Assembly: GCF_001028705.1 (NCBI RefSeq)
Contig: NZ_CP011770.1
Span: 3,475,501 to 3,539,500 of the forward strand
Direction: 5' to 3'
DNA length: 64,000 nucleotides
From: Croceicoccus naphthovorans
GTDB taxonomy: Bacteria; Pseudomonadota; Alphaproteobacteria; Sphingomonadales; Sphingomonadaceae
Under the pieces are notes generated by a model that saw only the letters and a program-made list of their open reading frames with translations, was not told the origin of the DNA and did no database searches. Both the position numbers and the translations under genes were made by a program. Shown here one piece after another: positions 25,541 to 35,234 of the stretch (within the stretch, counting starts at the first letter, position 1; each line of letters starts with the position of its first letter).

Positions 25541-27454
25541 CTAGTCGTGCTCGGAAAGTAGTGTGAAAGCGAAACCAGAATTCTGCAGCACACTGGCCGA
25601 AGGATGCGAGCTCTCGCCATCAAATAGCTTGCCAATCGGCTTATTTTTCTGGCTCGCATCGTTGCCCACACTTCTGGAAGGAGCGATTAGTTGGGCCGCT
25701 TGGCTGGGTTTAAGTGGATATTTTAGGTTCTGGAAGCCTGTGCGGAACAACTGCTGAAGCTGGGTTTGCTGCTGGAGCGCCTCTATTTCGGATCGACTAT
25801 TGGTGGCGACATCACCGAGGTCGATACCCAAGATCGCATCGGCAAAATCGTCTTCCTGCGTCTGGTCGAAGGCGATGCGTGCGGTCTTGGTGCGCTGATC
25901 GATATGCATCACACCTGTCAGATCGGATTTGCTACCGATCTTGATTACGACGAGGTCGCCATTTTTTGTCGGGTAGGCGCATTGCACGGTTATGTTGAAA
26001 GTACGAGGAGGCAGGGCCATCATTCCCACGCGTCCGATGTGATCGAGATATTGTTGCCGCAGATTGAGGGCGCTAACGTCCCTTAAAGTTTCCGCAATCT
26101 TTGCAGACCCGTCCGACGCCAAGTGATTTTTCGCGCGTTGGAGCGTAATTGTAGCTGGAAATCCGAAGTCCCATCTGATCTGATAACGCTTCTTCCCGCG
26201 TGTGATGATTGGCGTCGTCTTGTCTTCGCCAAAAAGTGGCTCCGTCATAGCGAGCGGTTCTAGGGTACCTCCGATAAGCAGTGCTGCGTGGAGGTTTTTG
26301 CCACGCAGCAGATCACATTCCGGCGAGGCAACGAAAAACACCCTGTTTGGGTCGCCTTTGAAAATGCTGGCCTTGCTGACCGATCCCTGGAGCCGGGACA
26401 TGAGAATGTCACCAAATGTGAGTGGCCAGACCGAGCCATTGTCTCGCTTGCGCCGCTCGGGATTAGCGAAGACCGTCCGCTCGATGAGGCGGAAACTGTC
26501 CTTTCCCTTAGCGATCGTCAAAGGAGCCGGCTTGTCGCTTATTTTGTCTAGCGCCTCGGCTCCGGACAGGATTTCCTTGTCGGCTTCGATTTCATATTGA
26601 AGGACGCGGTCGAGAACGCTGACCATATAGCTTGATGGCAGCAGTCCTTCGGCTGATAAAAGCAGCGATTTGATATGATGCAGGTCGTCGATATCGATTC
26701 TTCGCAATTCTCGTCCCGCACGTTCGACCGCGTCAGATGCGCCGGTCTTCCACTTCTTAGTGAATTCCGCCAGCAAGAGACTATCTTCACGGTGCGTCGC
26801 CAAGGTTGCGATGATGCGCCGCATTCGAGCGCCCTTCTTGATTACCTTTTTCTGGATGCTGCGGAAACCGGATGCGTGGAGCTCGACCTCGTCGCGAAGC
26901 CCGGGTGCCTCTTCTGTGAGGCTGATCTGCGACATCAGAACAACTGCGGGGGGGGCGTCACGGCCGTCGATCACTTTTTTCAGGCCGGCTACAGTCGTTT
27001 GCCTGTCTTCGTCCGACTGGGCGGCACCAAGAAAAAGGTCGATGATGATGAGGTCCACCTGCTCGGCAGCTTTGACAAAGTCGCGTCCTGCTTTGGTGAA
27101 CGCAATCCCGAGATCGGTCAGTATTTCTTCGATCTCACCGAGAGCTTTGATGTCTCGCAGGCTCTTCGCGACATAGTCGGCGAACAGGTCGCGAACCAGA
27201 TCGTCAAGAACTCCACGGTGTTCCCACAGCGCTTGAATGAAGGCGTCATCACCGCGAAGATCGGCTCTCTCATCGGGGTCAAAGCCCGGGAAAACGGCTT
27301 CCAAGCGCTCGAGCGCGTCGCCAATGGCGTCGTCGAAAAAGATATCCCAGTCTACATCTGCAAGCTCGCTCGCGCGCGGTACTAGGTCATAGCCATCATC
27401 GACAATGAGCGCGGACTTTATGCCCGCCGCGGCGATGATTTCCTTGTCCGTCAT
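25541..27454 (-). CDS. Receiver-like protein with large C-terminal region, partner of the dual-ATPase protein
   Basis: A 637-residue protein. The N-terminus has receiver-like elements: SALIVDD (Asp 19 and 20), LIIIDL (Asp 139 as candidate phosphoacceptor), VVLMSQ (Ser 175) and SIQKK (Lys 202/203). About 100 acidic residues are inserted between the first two, which is unusual. The remaining 430 residues match nothing I know; they include VFFVASPECDLLRGK and a Gln-rich tail. The ATG overlaps the stop of the upstream ATPase gene (ATGA), so the two are made together. Base composition looks less GC-rich than the transfer genes. A response regulator or effector is plausible but unproven. Confidence 0.6.
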   Translation of the reverse strand: MTDKEIIAAAGIKSALIVDDGYDLVPRASELADVDWDIFFDDAIGDALERLEAVFPGFDPDERADLRGDDAFIQALWEHRGVLDDLVRDLFADYVAKSLRDIKALGEIEEILTDLGIAFTKAGRDFVKAAEQVDLIIIDLFLGAAQSDEDRQTTVAGLKKVIDGRDAPPAVVLMSQISLTEEAPGLRDEVELHASGFRSIQKKVIKKGARMRRIIATLATHREDSLLLAEFTKKWKTGASDAVERAGRELRRIDIDDLHHIKSLLLSAEGLLPSSYMVSVLDRVLQYEIEADKEILSGAEALDKISDKPAPLTIAKGKDSFRLIERTVFANPERRKRDNGSVWPLTFGDILMSRLQGSVSKASIFKGDPNRVFFVASPECDLLRGKNLHAALLIGGTLEPLAMTEPLFGEDKTTPIITRGKKRYQIRWDFGFPATITLQRAKNHLASDGSAKIAETLRDVSALNLRQQYLDHIGRVGMMALPPRTFNITVQCAYPTKNGDLVVIKIGSKSDLTGVMHIDQRTKTARIAFDQTQEDDFADAILGIDLGDVATNSRSEIEALQQQTQLQQLFRTGFQNLKYPLKPSQAAQLIAPSRSVGNDASQKNKPIGKLFDGESSHPSASVLQNSGFAFTLLSEHD

Positions 27455-29880
27455 TCATCGCTCCCGATGACGCGATAATCGAACGTGGTGTATCGTCCCT
27501 CGCTGTTTACAATTTCGGTGTCGATGACAAGCGCGCCGCCATTGTGCTCCGCTGCCTCGCGGGCAATGAACAGCCCGAGTCCGCGCCGTCGGCTCTTGTC
27601 CTTCAGCGAGAAAAACAGGTCGAAAACCCGCTCGGCGTATTCGGGCGATATACCGGGCCCATTATCGGTTACCCGTACCCGCGGTGGATTGTCCTCCACC
27701 GCTATCGTGAGCAGCGGCTTGAAGCCCAGTTTGCGTTCGCGCTCAATATCCATCCAGTAGACAGAATTGGAAACGAGGTTTTCAATAACCTGTGCGACCA
27801 TGCCTTTGACGGCTTTCAGCGCAACCGGACGATCGGGGAAATGCGTTTCAAGTTTGACATGGTGTCGGTCGAACTGCGCTTCGTGGGCACTGAGGAGGTC
27901 GCGGACAAGCTCGTCAAGTTCGAACGCCTCCTTGCGTTGTCGGCCACTCACGCTGAGCGGGTCGAGAATACGAAGCCGCTTGCTTATCGCTTTCATCGAC
28001 GCGCGCAGACTTTCCAACCTGCTTCGTACCTCTTCCGGTACGTTTTTACGCTGAAGCTTGTTTAGCGTGTCGAGCGCATCCTCGGCGGATCGAGCCAATT
28101 CGTGGGCAACGACCTCGACCATCAGACCTACGCCGGCCATCGCGACCATCTGATCGGTATCCTGCTCGAGCTCGAGAATCCGCTCCCGCGCTTCTGCGGC
28201 ATACCGGGAAAATTCTTCACGCATCTCTTCAAACTCGGCGACGATCTCTCGCTGGTCTTCATCGGCCGATCGGGCGAGCGCGCGAATTGCTTTCTTCATC
28301 CGCTGTTCGAGGGCTTTCGTACGGGTCGGGTCCGTCGGCACTCTCGGCTTGTTTTTCTTGAAAGCGTTTTCGACGCGCTTCATTTCGTCGCGTAGCCTGT
28401 CGACAGCGAGCTGTATCGCCTCTTTGAGAACCGCTTCTTCTGGGGTGTGCCGCAAACCCTCTCGGTTGGTTTGGTCGATTAGATGCGGATTGCTGAAGCG
28501 GCCAATATCTACCTGTCCGACAAACTGAATCCGGTTGAGCGCATAGCCCTTTGCGCGCAGAGCTGTGCGATCGAGTTCGAGCCAGTCATCATCTTCGGTA
28601 CCATAGGGATAGACCCTGAATCCGTCGCGATAGAGCCGCACTCCCATCCATTGGTCGAGCAATTTGCGCAAAGCCTGGTAATCGCCTGTACTCCGGCCCT
28701 TTCGCAGCGTTGCGCGATTGAACCAATAGAGTTCGAAATTGAAAGGTCCGACGTCAGTCAGTGCGGCTGCGTTTACATCACGCTTGTTTTCCCGGCTGCG
28801 TTTTTGACGCAGGCCGACCAGTGCGGCGAGCAAATCGTCGAATTTCAATGTCTCGATCTGGTGCTCGACGGGATGCTCGAACCCAAGATTGACGAGCTCC
28901 ATTCGCAGCGTGAGTTCGGGAGAGCCGTCCCGGATCTTATACTCACCCTTGAGGGTCGCGTGGGCATGAGAAAGGAAATTTTTGTCAAGCCGGGCAAAAT
29001 TGATGCGCTCGCCGTTCCAGAAAATGGCAATGCGGTGGCGTTTGGACTTTCCAATCGGGTTGGCAAGCAACGAAAAATCATCAACGGCAAGCCGTTCAAC
29101 ACGGTTGCGATCCCAATTGGCCTTTAGCCTGCGGACGCGAATGTCAGTCCCGCTGTAGTCCGGTTGCGGCTTCTCTCCGCCCACGCGCGGTTCGATCGTG
29201 ACATCCTCGATCATCTTTTGCGGATCTTCGAAGTCGGTCCAATCGATGTCCAAGATGTTGAAGGTCTCGTCTTCTTCACGGGCGGTTCGAACTGTCAGCC
29301 GGTCGCCAAGACGCATTGCGGAGAGCCGGCCTATGCCTTTCTCGCCCAAATACGGAGCTTCGCTGACACCGTCTTCAAACGCAGTGTCGACTTCTTCTTT
29401 GCGCGATTTGGTTCCGAGAACCAGAAACACGGTTTCGAGCTGTTCCAAGGACATGCCCGACCCGGTGTCAGAAACCGTTACCTGGTTGAGCGCATCAATC
29501 TCTTCTAGCGCAGCATCGTATTCGTCGAGATCGTCGATATTCTCGAGAAATTCGATCGCCCTATCGTAAAGCTTGCCTGCATCGCTGAAGAGGCGGGCAC
29601 GGGTTTCATCGAGCAGTTCGGCAAGCGCTTCCTCGAAATCGAACTCATCTTCCGCATGATTGCCATTGTCGGGCATATTTCGCAGGCGGTTCACGGTATG
29701 GCGCAACTCGAGATAGTCCCTGCGGGCGAGGACAACCTTGAATTTGATCGTGACGCCGTCCTTCGTCCCTGCGTCAACACCGTTCTTGATAAGCTCATAG
29801 AATGCGATCGCGTCGGAGCTGATGAGCTCTGAACCGAGCTCAAGAACGGTGCGGGCCGAAACCTTAAACATAACGGGCAC
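27451..29880 (-). CDS. Protein with two GHKL ATPase modules (Hsp90/MORC-like plus histidine-kinase-like)
   Basis: An 809-residue soluble protein. The N-terminal GHKL fold has YELIKNGVDA (Asn 33, Asp 36), SDTGSGM (137-143) and GEKGIG (179-184), as in Hsp90/MutL/MORC ATPases. A long coiled-coil centre follows (about 500-640) with the H-box-like VVAHELARS (His 593). The C-terminus is a kinase-type ATPase: ENLVSNS (700-706), DNGPGIS (739-745), RRGLGLF (765-771). No membrane segment is seen. The start may be GTG 29880 or ATG 29871. It lies 127 bases after sspD and overlaps the receiver-like gene by four bases. A phosphorothioation-linked sensor or effector is the attractive reading. Confidence 0.75.
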   Translation of the reverse strand: MPVMFKVSARTVLELGSELISSDAIAFYELIKNGVDAGTKDGVTIKFKVVLARRDYLELRHTVNRLRNMPDNGNHAEDEFDFEEALAELLDETRARLFSDAGKLYDRAIEFLENIDDLDEYDAALEEIDALNQVTVSDTGSGMSLEQLETVFLVLGTKSRKEEVDTAFEDGVSEAPYLGEKGIGRLSAMRLGDRLTVRTAREEDETFNILDIDWTDFEDPQKMIEDVTIEPRVGGEKPQPDYSGTDIRVRRLKANWDRNRVERLAVDDFSLLANPIGKSKRHRIAIFWNGERINFARLDKNFLSHAHATLKGEYKIRDGSPELTLRMELVNLGFEHPVEHQIETLKFDDLLAALVGLRQKRSRENKRDVNAAALTDVGPFNFELYWFNRATLRKGRSTGDYQALRKLLDQWMGVRLYRDGFRVYPYGTEDDDWLELDRTALRAKGYALNRIQFVGQVDIGRFSNPHLIDQTNREGLRHTPEEAVLKEAIQLAVDRLRDEMKRVENAFKKNKPRVPTDPTRTKALEQRMKKAIRALARSADEDQREIVAEFEEMREEFSRYAAEARERILELEQDTDQMVAMAGVGLMVEVVAHELARSAEDALDTLNKLQRKNVPEEVRSRLESLRASMKAISKRLRILDPLSVSGRQRKEAFELDELVRDLLSAHEAQFDRHHVKLETHFPDRPVALKAVKGMVAQVIENLVSNSVYWMDIERERKLGFKPLLTIAVEDNPPRVRVTDNGPGISPEYAERVFDLFFSLKDKSRRRGLGLFIAREAAEHNGGALVIDTEIVNSEGRYTTFDYRVIGSDE

Positions 29881-30007
29881 ATAGAACGGAAATGGTAAAA
29901 TGACAGTATTCTAATTTTGGCATTTCAAGCATGCCCCCGGAACCAAGGAAAGTTGATTTGTCGACATCATAGATTGCAAACTTGAGCCTCGACATTTGTA
30001 GGCTTCG

Positions 30008-30847
30008 TCATTTGTGACAGACGAGACAGCCGCTGTCCTCGTCCGCAAGCATCTGTTCCAACGTCCTATCGGTGATCCGTGCTCTCAGCGGATTTGGCAT
30101 TCTGCGAGCGAGCGCCTGTGCCTTGCGCTCTTCATGATTGCGCTCGATCTCGGCAACCCGCTCCGGCCGCGCCAGTTCTTCGAGACTTTCGTTCTGGGTC
30201 CAGGTGAACGGTGAACCGTGCTCGATGGCTGATTTCTCGTAACGCTTGGCTTCCTCGAAGGCGTCCGGGTGCTCGCGCATCAGCCGCACCCATTCGATCT
30301 TCTGCTGGTAAAAGCAGAATGTGCAACCGCTGCGAGAACGCCAGCGATAGTAATCCGGTAGGCCAAGCCCGGAGTTTTCCAGCAGGCCGATGACCGAAGC
30401 CTTGTCGAGGCCGGCCTCCCTCAATGGGAAATGGACGTGCATGTTGGGGTGGGTTGCGATCATTCCCGAGCGGCTCGGCTCGTCGGCCCGGATCGCGACA
30501 TAGGAATGCACCTCCACGCCTGCGTCGAGATGCGGTTTGAGCCACTTCTGGAACGGCTGAATCTTGAGCTGCCGCGTGCACCAGCGGGTACGCGGGGAAG
30601 GCAGGAAGTGGCCGTATTCGGCTAGCCAAAAATCGAAATCCCGACCAGGATTGAGCATTTCAATGGTCTTGCCAAGGAAGCCCTCAAGGCGGCCGAGATA
30701 ATCGTACACCTCGGGCAGCTCCTTGCCGGTGTCAGTGAAGAAATACCGCACATCGATGTCCGGACGGTGATCGCCCATCCAGACCGCGAGGGCAGCGCTG
30801 TCTCGTCCGCCGGACAGACCCAGGACATGCATCGCCTCGCCGGTCAC
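30008..30847 (-). CDS. sspD: SspD/DndC-like PAPS-reductase-family protein (DNA phosphorothioation)
   Basis: A 279-residue ATP-pyrophosphatase. The PP-loop is SGGRDS (12-17), and Cys 90 (RWCTRQLK), Cys 175 and 178 (GCTFC) and a terminal pair Cys 274/277 (GCLVC) could carry an Fe-S cluster or sulfur. In Dnd/Ssp systems this protein activates DNA and receives sulfur from the cysteine desulfurase to replace a backbone oxygen. Its start overlaps the end of the large ATPase gene by four bases (ATGA). The gene order with a DUF4007 gene and a desulfurase gene points to Ssp rather than sulfate assimilation. Confidence 0.82.
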   Translation of the reverse strand: MTGEAMHVLGLSGGRDSAALAVWMGDHRPDIDVRYFFTDTGKELPEVYDYLGRLEGFLGKTIEMLNPGRDFDFWLAEYGHFLPSPRTRWCTRQLKIQPFQKWLKPHLDAGVEVHSYVAIRADEPSRSGMIATHPNMHVHFPLREAGLDKASVIGLLENSGLGLPDYYRWRSRSGCTFCFYQQKIEWVRLMREHPDAFEEAKRYEKSAIEHGSPFTWTQNESLEELARPERVAEIERNHEERKAQALARRMPNPLRARITDRTLEQMLADEDSGCLVCHK

Positions 30848-33800
30848 GCTTCCTTCTCCGCGCTAATGGGCACAGTGACATCGCGCTCGCCGTCATCCTC
30901 GATATGACGCTGTGCGAGCTCCGCAATCACAGCGAGCACCATATCGGGCTCGAGCCGGGCGGTGTCGAGCGTCTTGCCAATCTCGTCGAGGAGTGGCCCG
31001 AGGCGCTTCTGCGCCTCGGTTGCAATCTGTGCTCTGCGGACGACGCTTCGTTCGGTCGACCCGACACCCGCCATCACCATCACCGCGGTCTGGGTCGGTT
31101 GCTGGTCGCTGTCGCCGAACAGTTCCACGCGGCGGAACCGGTAGGCGTATTCCGACAGCTGCATCGCCGCCCGACTCGGCTCGAGATCGTGCCACGTCGT
31201 CACCGGCTTACCCATCACGAGACCGCAAATTTCCGCCATGCTTTCCGTCGACCCATCGAACTCGGCCAGCCTCGTGATGAAGCCTCGAAGCTTGAGGTCG
31301 TCTCCCCCGTGACCCGCTATTCGCTTGGCTCGTTCCACCAACTCGGAGAGATTTCCTGCATCGCGGTGTTTCAGGCCCTCCAGCATCCGGGTTTTCAGAT
31401 CCTCGATCATGTCTGGGTAAGCGTGATCGAGTTCGCTCAGGACCGTGCGCAGCGCAGGTGCGGTGCCTTCGCCTGAAGTCTCGAGCGCTTCGGGGATGTC
31501 GACGAAGAGGAGCTGGTAGGGATCGTCCGCATCTAGCAACAAGCGACGCACATCGATTGCTTGCTTGGAGAGCGTGGCTTGCGCCTTGCGCGACCAGTTG
31601 GGAAGGCTGTACGCAAACTGCACGAGCGCCTGTGCTATCTCGAGCGGCTCCTCCGACGGCGCCTCTTCGACGAATTCGCTCGCGACGGCTGCAAACTCCT
31701 TCAGCGCGACCGCATTCGCGGCATCGGTCGGAACCGATCTCAGCGCAATATGGTCGGGGTCCTGCAGCAGAAGATCCATGACCAGATCGGATATTGCCGG
31801 CTGGAAGGCCTCTTTCGCATAGATCGCAGTGCTGTGACGACGCGAGAAAAGATAGGTCACGAGCAATAGGGGCATCACGCCTTGCTGCACGCCGTAAGGC
31901 GGCTCGCCCCAAGCCCGGTAGATGTCGGCAACACCAACCTGCTCGCCGGCTTCGAGCAGGCCATCGGTTAGCGACCAGAGAGGGGCGAACGTGCTGGTTT
32001 CGCCGGGCGGAACGAAGTCCCACCGCTCGCCTTGCCGGACATAGAGACCCGCGCGTTCCAGAACGGTAACCGCTAGGCCCTTCTCGGCCGGATAGCCCTT
32101 GATCCCGAAGTGCTGCTCGCCGCGGCCCACTACAATAGCATGCAACAGGGCTCGCAACGCCGCATTGGAATTGCTCGAAGGCCGCCGACGATTGATGAGT
32201 TCGGAATGCACGATCGGAGCCTGCCGGAAAGTCCGCCGGGCGATATCGCTTGCTGCTTGCGACAGGCCATAGGAAAGCGACCGCAAATCGAGCGGCTTAC
32301 CAGTGTCGAACCAGTGCGCGCGCTCGAAACCTTCTCTCAGGAGACCTTCCAGCTGCGCGGACAAATGGGCAATGCGGGCATCGATCTCGCGCCTGGCGGC
32401 TGCATCTCCGGCCAGTTCGGGGCTTTCGTTGCGCACGTCTCGCGCGGCTTCGAGCTCGATCGCTGTTTTGCGAATGTCCGCACTGTTCGATGCAAGACCA
32501 ACAATTACGGGCAGACCGTGCCGATGCTCCGTGCGCGAGACTTCGATCAGACTCGCCTCCGCTTGGCCGGGATCGACGTCGATCCCAGGCAGAAGCAGCA
32601 GGAACTTGCCAGCAGCCCCGGCGCTAACCCGAACGTCTTTCGGACCAAGCCCTTGCGGCGCCAGTTCGCCGATTTGTGCGTCGAACCAGCGCGGCGTGCC
32701 ATATTCGGCGTAATGCCGCTTGGCCAGAATCGGCTGCAGCGAGGCGAGATCGTTCAGCGACGCTATCTCGAGCCGCCCGCGTTCGGCGATGCGGGCCTCG
32801 ATTTCGCCCTCAATGTCGAAATCGCTGCCGGCATAGATTGCATAGGCGCCGAGATGGCGACGGTAGACCAGCGCCGAAATCTTCACGAGATCGGCAAGCT
32901 GCTCTTCGACGTCCGCATCGGAATGACCGAGGCTTGCCGCAATCGTCCGGGATGAGGCTGCCAGACCCGATCCATTGCTGAACAGATCGATGACCGCCAC
33001 GGTCTTCGCGATCTGCAAGCGCAGGTGGGTGCCGTCGCGGCCCGCCCTCGCTATCGCTTCTGCGGCCTGTGCCCAGCGATGGCCGTCGGGCGAAGCCATG
33101 ATCGCGGGCTCCAGATTGACCTGCAGATAATCCCAAAGTTCTGCCGGTCCGAAGGTTTTTCCTGAGGCGAGCGTCGTGCGCTGAAGAAATTCGGTGAAGC
33201 CGCTGGGTTCCGCTGAGGCAAGAAAACCGAACAGGCTGCGTTCGTTCTGGCTGAAGCGCCGCCGGGTGATCGGTCCAAGCAGCGCTGCCGCCGCAGGGTT
33301 GAGAGGCCAGCAATCGTCGAGCCTCTCCGCAAGATCCTTGGGCACACCTGGTCGCCGTTCGGCAATCTCGCTGGCAACAATAGCGGCAATTGGATGCGAC
33401 TGAGGGTGCGAACGCTCTGTCGTGACGGCACGCCCGATCAATTCGATCACCTCGTCGACCGCCGTAATGATCGGGACATCCGCAAAGCGGCCCTGAACCT
33501 TGCGCCATTCGTCCTGGACGCTCTGTCCGAGGCGATCGGCATAGCGCTCGAAAGCCTGGTGCAGCACGCCCACAACGATAAGTCTTCCCTCGCTGCGATT
33601 GGCCGCCTCTGCGAGATCCTGGAAGAAATGGATGTCGATGGCGTGATCGGCAGCACCTTCCAGATATTTGCCCAGTTCGTCGACAATGACGAGAACCCCG
33701 CCCTTGGGACGCGCTTCAACCTCGCGTTGCAGCCGCTCGACGATATCGCGCCCGTCAGCGGCTTCCATCCTGGACCGCTTGGTCCGAGCGTGGCCCGGGG

Positions 33801-34212
33801 CGCCAGCGATTGCTGATGCGAGCGCCTCGCGCAGGTCCCCCACCGGGTTGCCCCGCCGACCGCTCACGGGCACGCAGAGCCAGTCCTTGGGCGCACGCCC
33901 GAAAACGTCGGCCACTTCGGGCACATCGCCAAGCAGTTGCTTCGCTTCCCTGTAGGCGGGCCCGCGCCCGAGCGAATAGGAGGCAAGCGCAAGCGCGAGG
34001 CTCGACTTGCCGCCGCCGTAAGGGCCCGTCCAGGTGAACGCGCCCTGTCCGTTTGTCGCGAGGCGGAGCGTGGTGGTCAACGCATCGCGCGCTGATCCTT
34101 GAAGTACATAACCGGAGAGGGGATCGGCCTGGCCAAAATCGGCATCGATCCTGATCGATCTTTGGTAGCGCGGGGCGACCGAAACATGGTCTGAGAGATA
34201 GGCCTGCGTCAT
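30844..34212 (-). CDS. sspC: SspC-like large P-loop ATPase
   Basis: A 1122-residue protein with Walker A TGPYGGGKSS (62-71) and Walker B VLVIVDELG (173-181), the pattern of large DUF499/BREX-C-like ATPases. The long C-terminal part has helical and winged-helix-like segments. In SspBCD systems an ATPase of this kind is required for DNA modification. It overlaps the upstream DUF4007 gene (34209-34212) and the downstream sspD (30844-30847) by four bases each, so the three are one translation-coupled unit. The assignment to SspC rests on context more than on sequence. Confidence 0.75.
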   Translation of the reverse strand: MTQAYLSDHVSVAPRYQRSIRIDADFGQADPLSGYVLQGSARDALTTTLRLATNGQGAFTWTGPYGGGKSSLALALASYSLGRGPAYREAKQLLGDVPEVADVFGRAPKDWLCVPVSGRRGNPVGDLREALASAIAGAPGHARTKRSRMEAADGRDIVERLQREVEARPKGGVLVIVDELGKYLEGAADHAIDIHFFQDLAEAANRSEGRLIVVGVLHQAFERYADRLGQSVQDEWRKVQGRFADVPIITAVDEVIELIGRAVTTERSHPQSHPIAAIVASEIAERRPGVPKDLAERLDDCWPLNPAAAALLGPITRRRFSQNERSLFGFLASAEPSGFTEFLQRTTLASGKTFGPAELWDYLQVNLEPAIMASPDGHRWAQAAEAIARAGRDGTHLRLQIAKTVAVIDLFSNGSGLAASSRTIAASLGHSDADVEEQLADLVKISALVYRRHLGAYAIYAGSDFDIEGEIEARIAERGRLEIASLNDLASLQPILAKRHYAEYGTPRWFDAQIGELAPQGLGPKDVRVSAGAAGKFLLLLPGIDVDPGQAEASLIEVSRTEHRHGLPVIVGLASNSADIRKTAIELEAARDVRNESPELAGDAAARREIDARIAHLSAQLEGLLREGFERAHWFDTGKPLDLRSLSYGLSQAASDIARRTFRQAPIVHSELINRRRPSSNSNAALRALLHAIVVGRGEQHFGIKGYPAEKGLAVTVLERAGLYVRQGERWDFVPPGETSTFAPLWSLTDGLLEAGEQVGVADIYRAWGEPPYGVQQGVMPLLLVTYLFSRRHSTAIYAKEAFQPAISDLVMDLLLQDPDHIALRSVPTDAANAVALKEFAAVASEFVEEAPSEEPLEIAQALVQFAYSLPNWSRKAQATLSKQAIDVRRLLLDADDPYQLLFVDIPEALETSGEGTAPALRTVLSELDHAYPDMIEDLKTRMLEGLKHRDAGNLSELVERAKRIAGHGGDDLKLRGFITRLAEFDGSTESMAEICGLVMGKPVTTWHDLEPSRAAMQLSEYAYRFRRVELFGDSDQQPTQTAVMVMAGVGSTERSVVRRAQIATEAQKRLGPLLDEIGKTLDTARLEPDMVLAVIAELAQRHIEDDGERDVTVPISAEKEA

Positions 34213-35165
34213 GCCGCGAGCGCCTTGGTGTGCGGATAGGCGCTGGCGATGAAGGAGGCCGGATCAGGCAGGCCTTCTCCCCGCCTGGCAATCGCGCGCA
34301 CACCTGCGCTGTCGGTCCACAGAAAGGCGCCCTTGGCGACCCTTTCGATATCGACAAGCCGGTCGATCAGCGCATCCTCGTCTAGCTTGAAGATCCGCCC
34401 CGGCGATCCGGGCTCGTATACCAGCGTATCGATGGCGAGCGTTGCTTGCTCGGGCGCACGCCTCGCCCAGAAATCTGCAAGCGCAAAAAGGAAGATACCG
34501 TCGGGCAAGCCGGGCTTGGGCCCATGGCGGAAAGCGAACGATCGCGATGACACTTCGCGCATAAGGCCAAGTTCGCCAAGTACGGTTTCCACCTGATCGT
34601 CAACCGCGCCCGCGCCGACCTTGGCGACATAGGATCTGATAAAGCATTCCACGTCGCGCTTGATCGTTGTGGAGGAGGCCCGCGACCGGTCGAGTTGGGC
34701 ACACAGCAGCCGGATCGGCTCGGCAATGCCGTCGCGGTCGAACCCATGTGCATTCAGATGGTTGAACGCATAATACCACGTCGTAGCGCGCTCGAAATTG
34801 CTGGCGATCTGCCAATGGAGCAGCCATGTGGTCGCGAGGCTTTCCATGAACGGATCGAGACCTGAATCGCGGTCAAAGATGAGATCGCCAAAGGGCGTTG
34901 CCTTCAAGGCACCGACACCCCTCTCCGGGTCTTCTTCAATGATTCGGCACGCGAGCGCCCAATGCTTGATCGCCGCAACCATATTCTTGCCGACCCCGAA
35001 CCGGATGATCCCTTCGTCCTTGTCAAAGGTATTGGGGGCCGGAGCCTCCGCATCCTCGCAGACCGCATCGTAAGCCTTGCGTAGCCACAGCCGCCTCAGC
35101 GGAAAGGTTTCATGTCCCGCGAAGCGCGTCTTGACGCCGGGCTGTCCAAGGGGTCCTCTGAGCAT
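34209..35165 (-). CDS. sspB: SspB-like DUF4007 protein (DNA nickase of phosphorothioation system)
   Basis: A 318-residue protein with the DUF4007 opening TRFAGHETFPLRRLWLRKAYDA and a winged-helix-rich body (KDEGIIRFGVGKNMVAAIKHWALACRII). As I recall, SspB of phosphorothioation systems belongs to DUF4007 and nicks DNA at the site to be modified. The ATG lies 69 bases after the cysteine desulfurase stop and the 3' end overlaps the ATPase gene by four bases. Nickase activity is known for the family, not shown here. Confidence 0.8.
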   Translation of the reverse strand: MLRGPLGQPGVKTRFAGHETFPLRRLWLRKAYDAVCEDAEAPAPNTFDKDEGIIRFGVGKNMVAAIKHWALACRIIEEDPERGVGALKATPFGDLIFDRDSGLDPFMESLATTWLLHWQIASNFERATTWYYAFNHLNAHGFDRDGIAEPIRLLCAQLDRSRASSTTIKRDVECFIRSYVAKVGAGAVDDQVETVLGELGLMREVSSRSFAFRHGPKPGLPDGIFLFALADFWARRAPEQATLAIDTLVYEPGSPGRIFKLDEDALIDRLVDIERVAKGAFLWTDSAGVRAIARRGEGLPDPASFIASAYPHTKALAA

Positions 35166-35234
35166 GATTTGTTCCTACTGGGGATTTCCCCCAGTTGGCA
35201 ACCTCGATGCGGGCCCTGCTTGGAAATTTACGCT

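Noticed and set aside
24485..30847. Reading the dual-ATPase/receiver pair as an ordinary two-component system
   Set aside because: There is no sensor or membrane domain, the receiver has a large insertion, no DNA-binding output domain is seen, and an N-terminal Hsp90-like ATPase is present.
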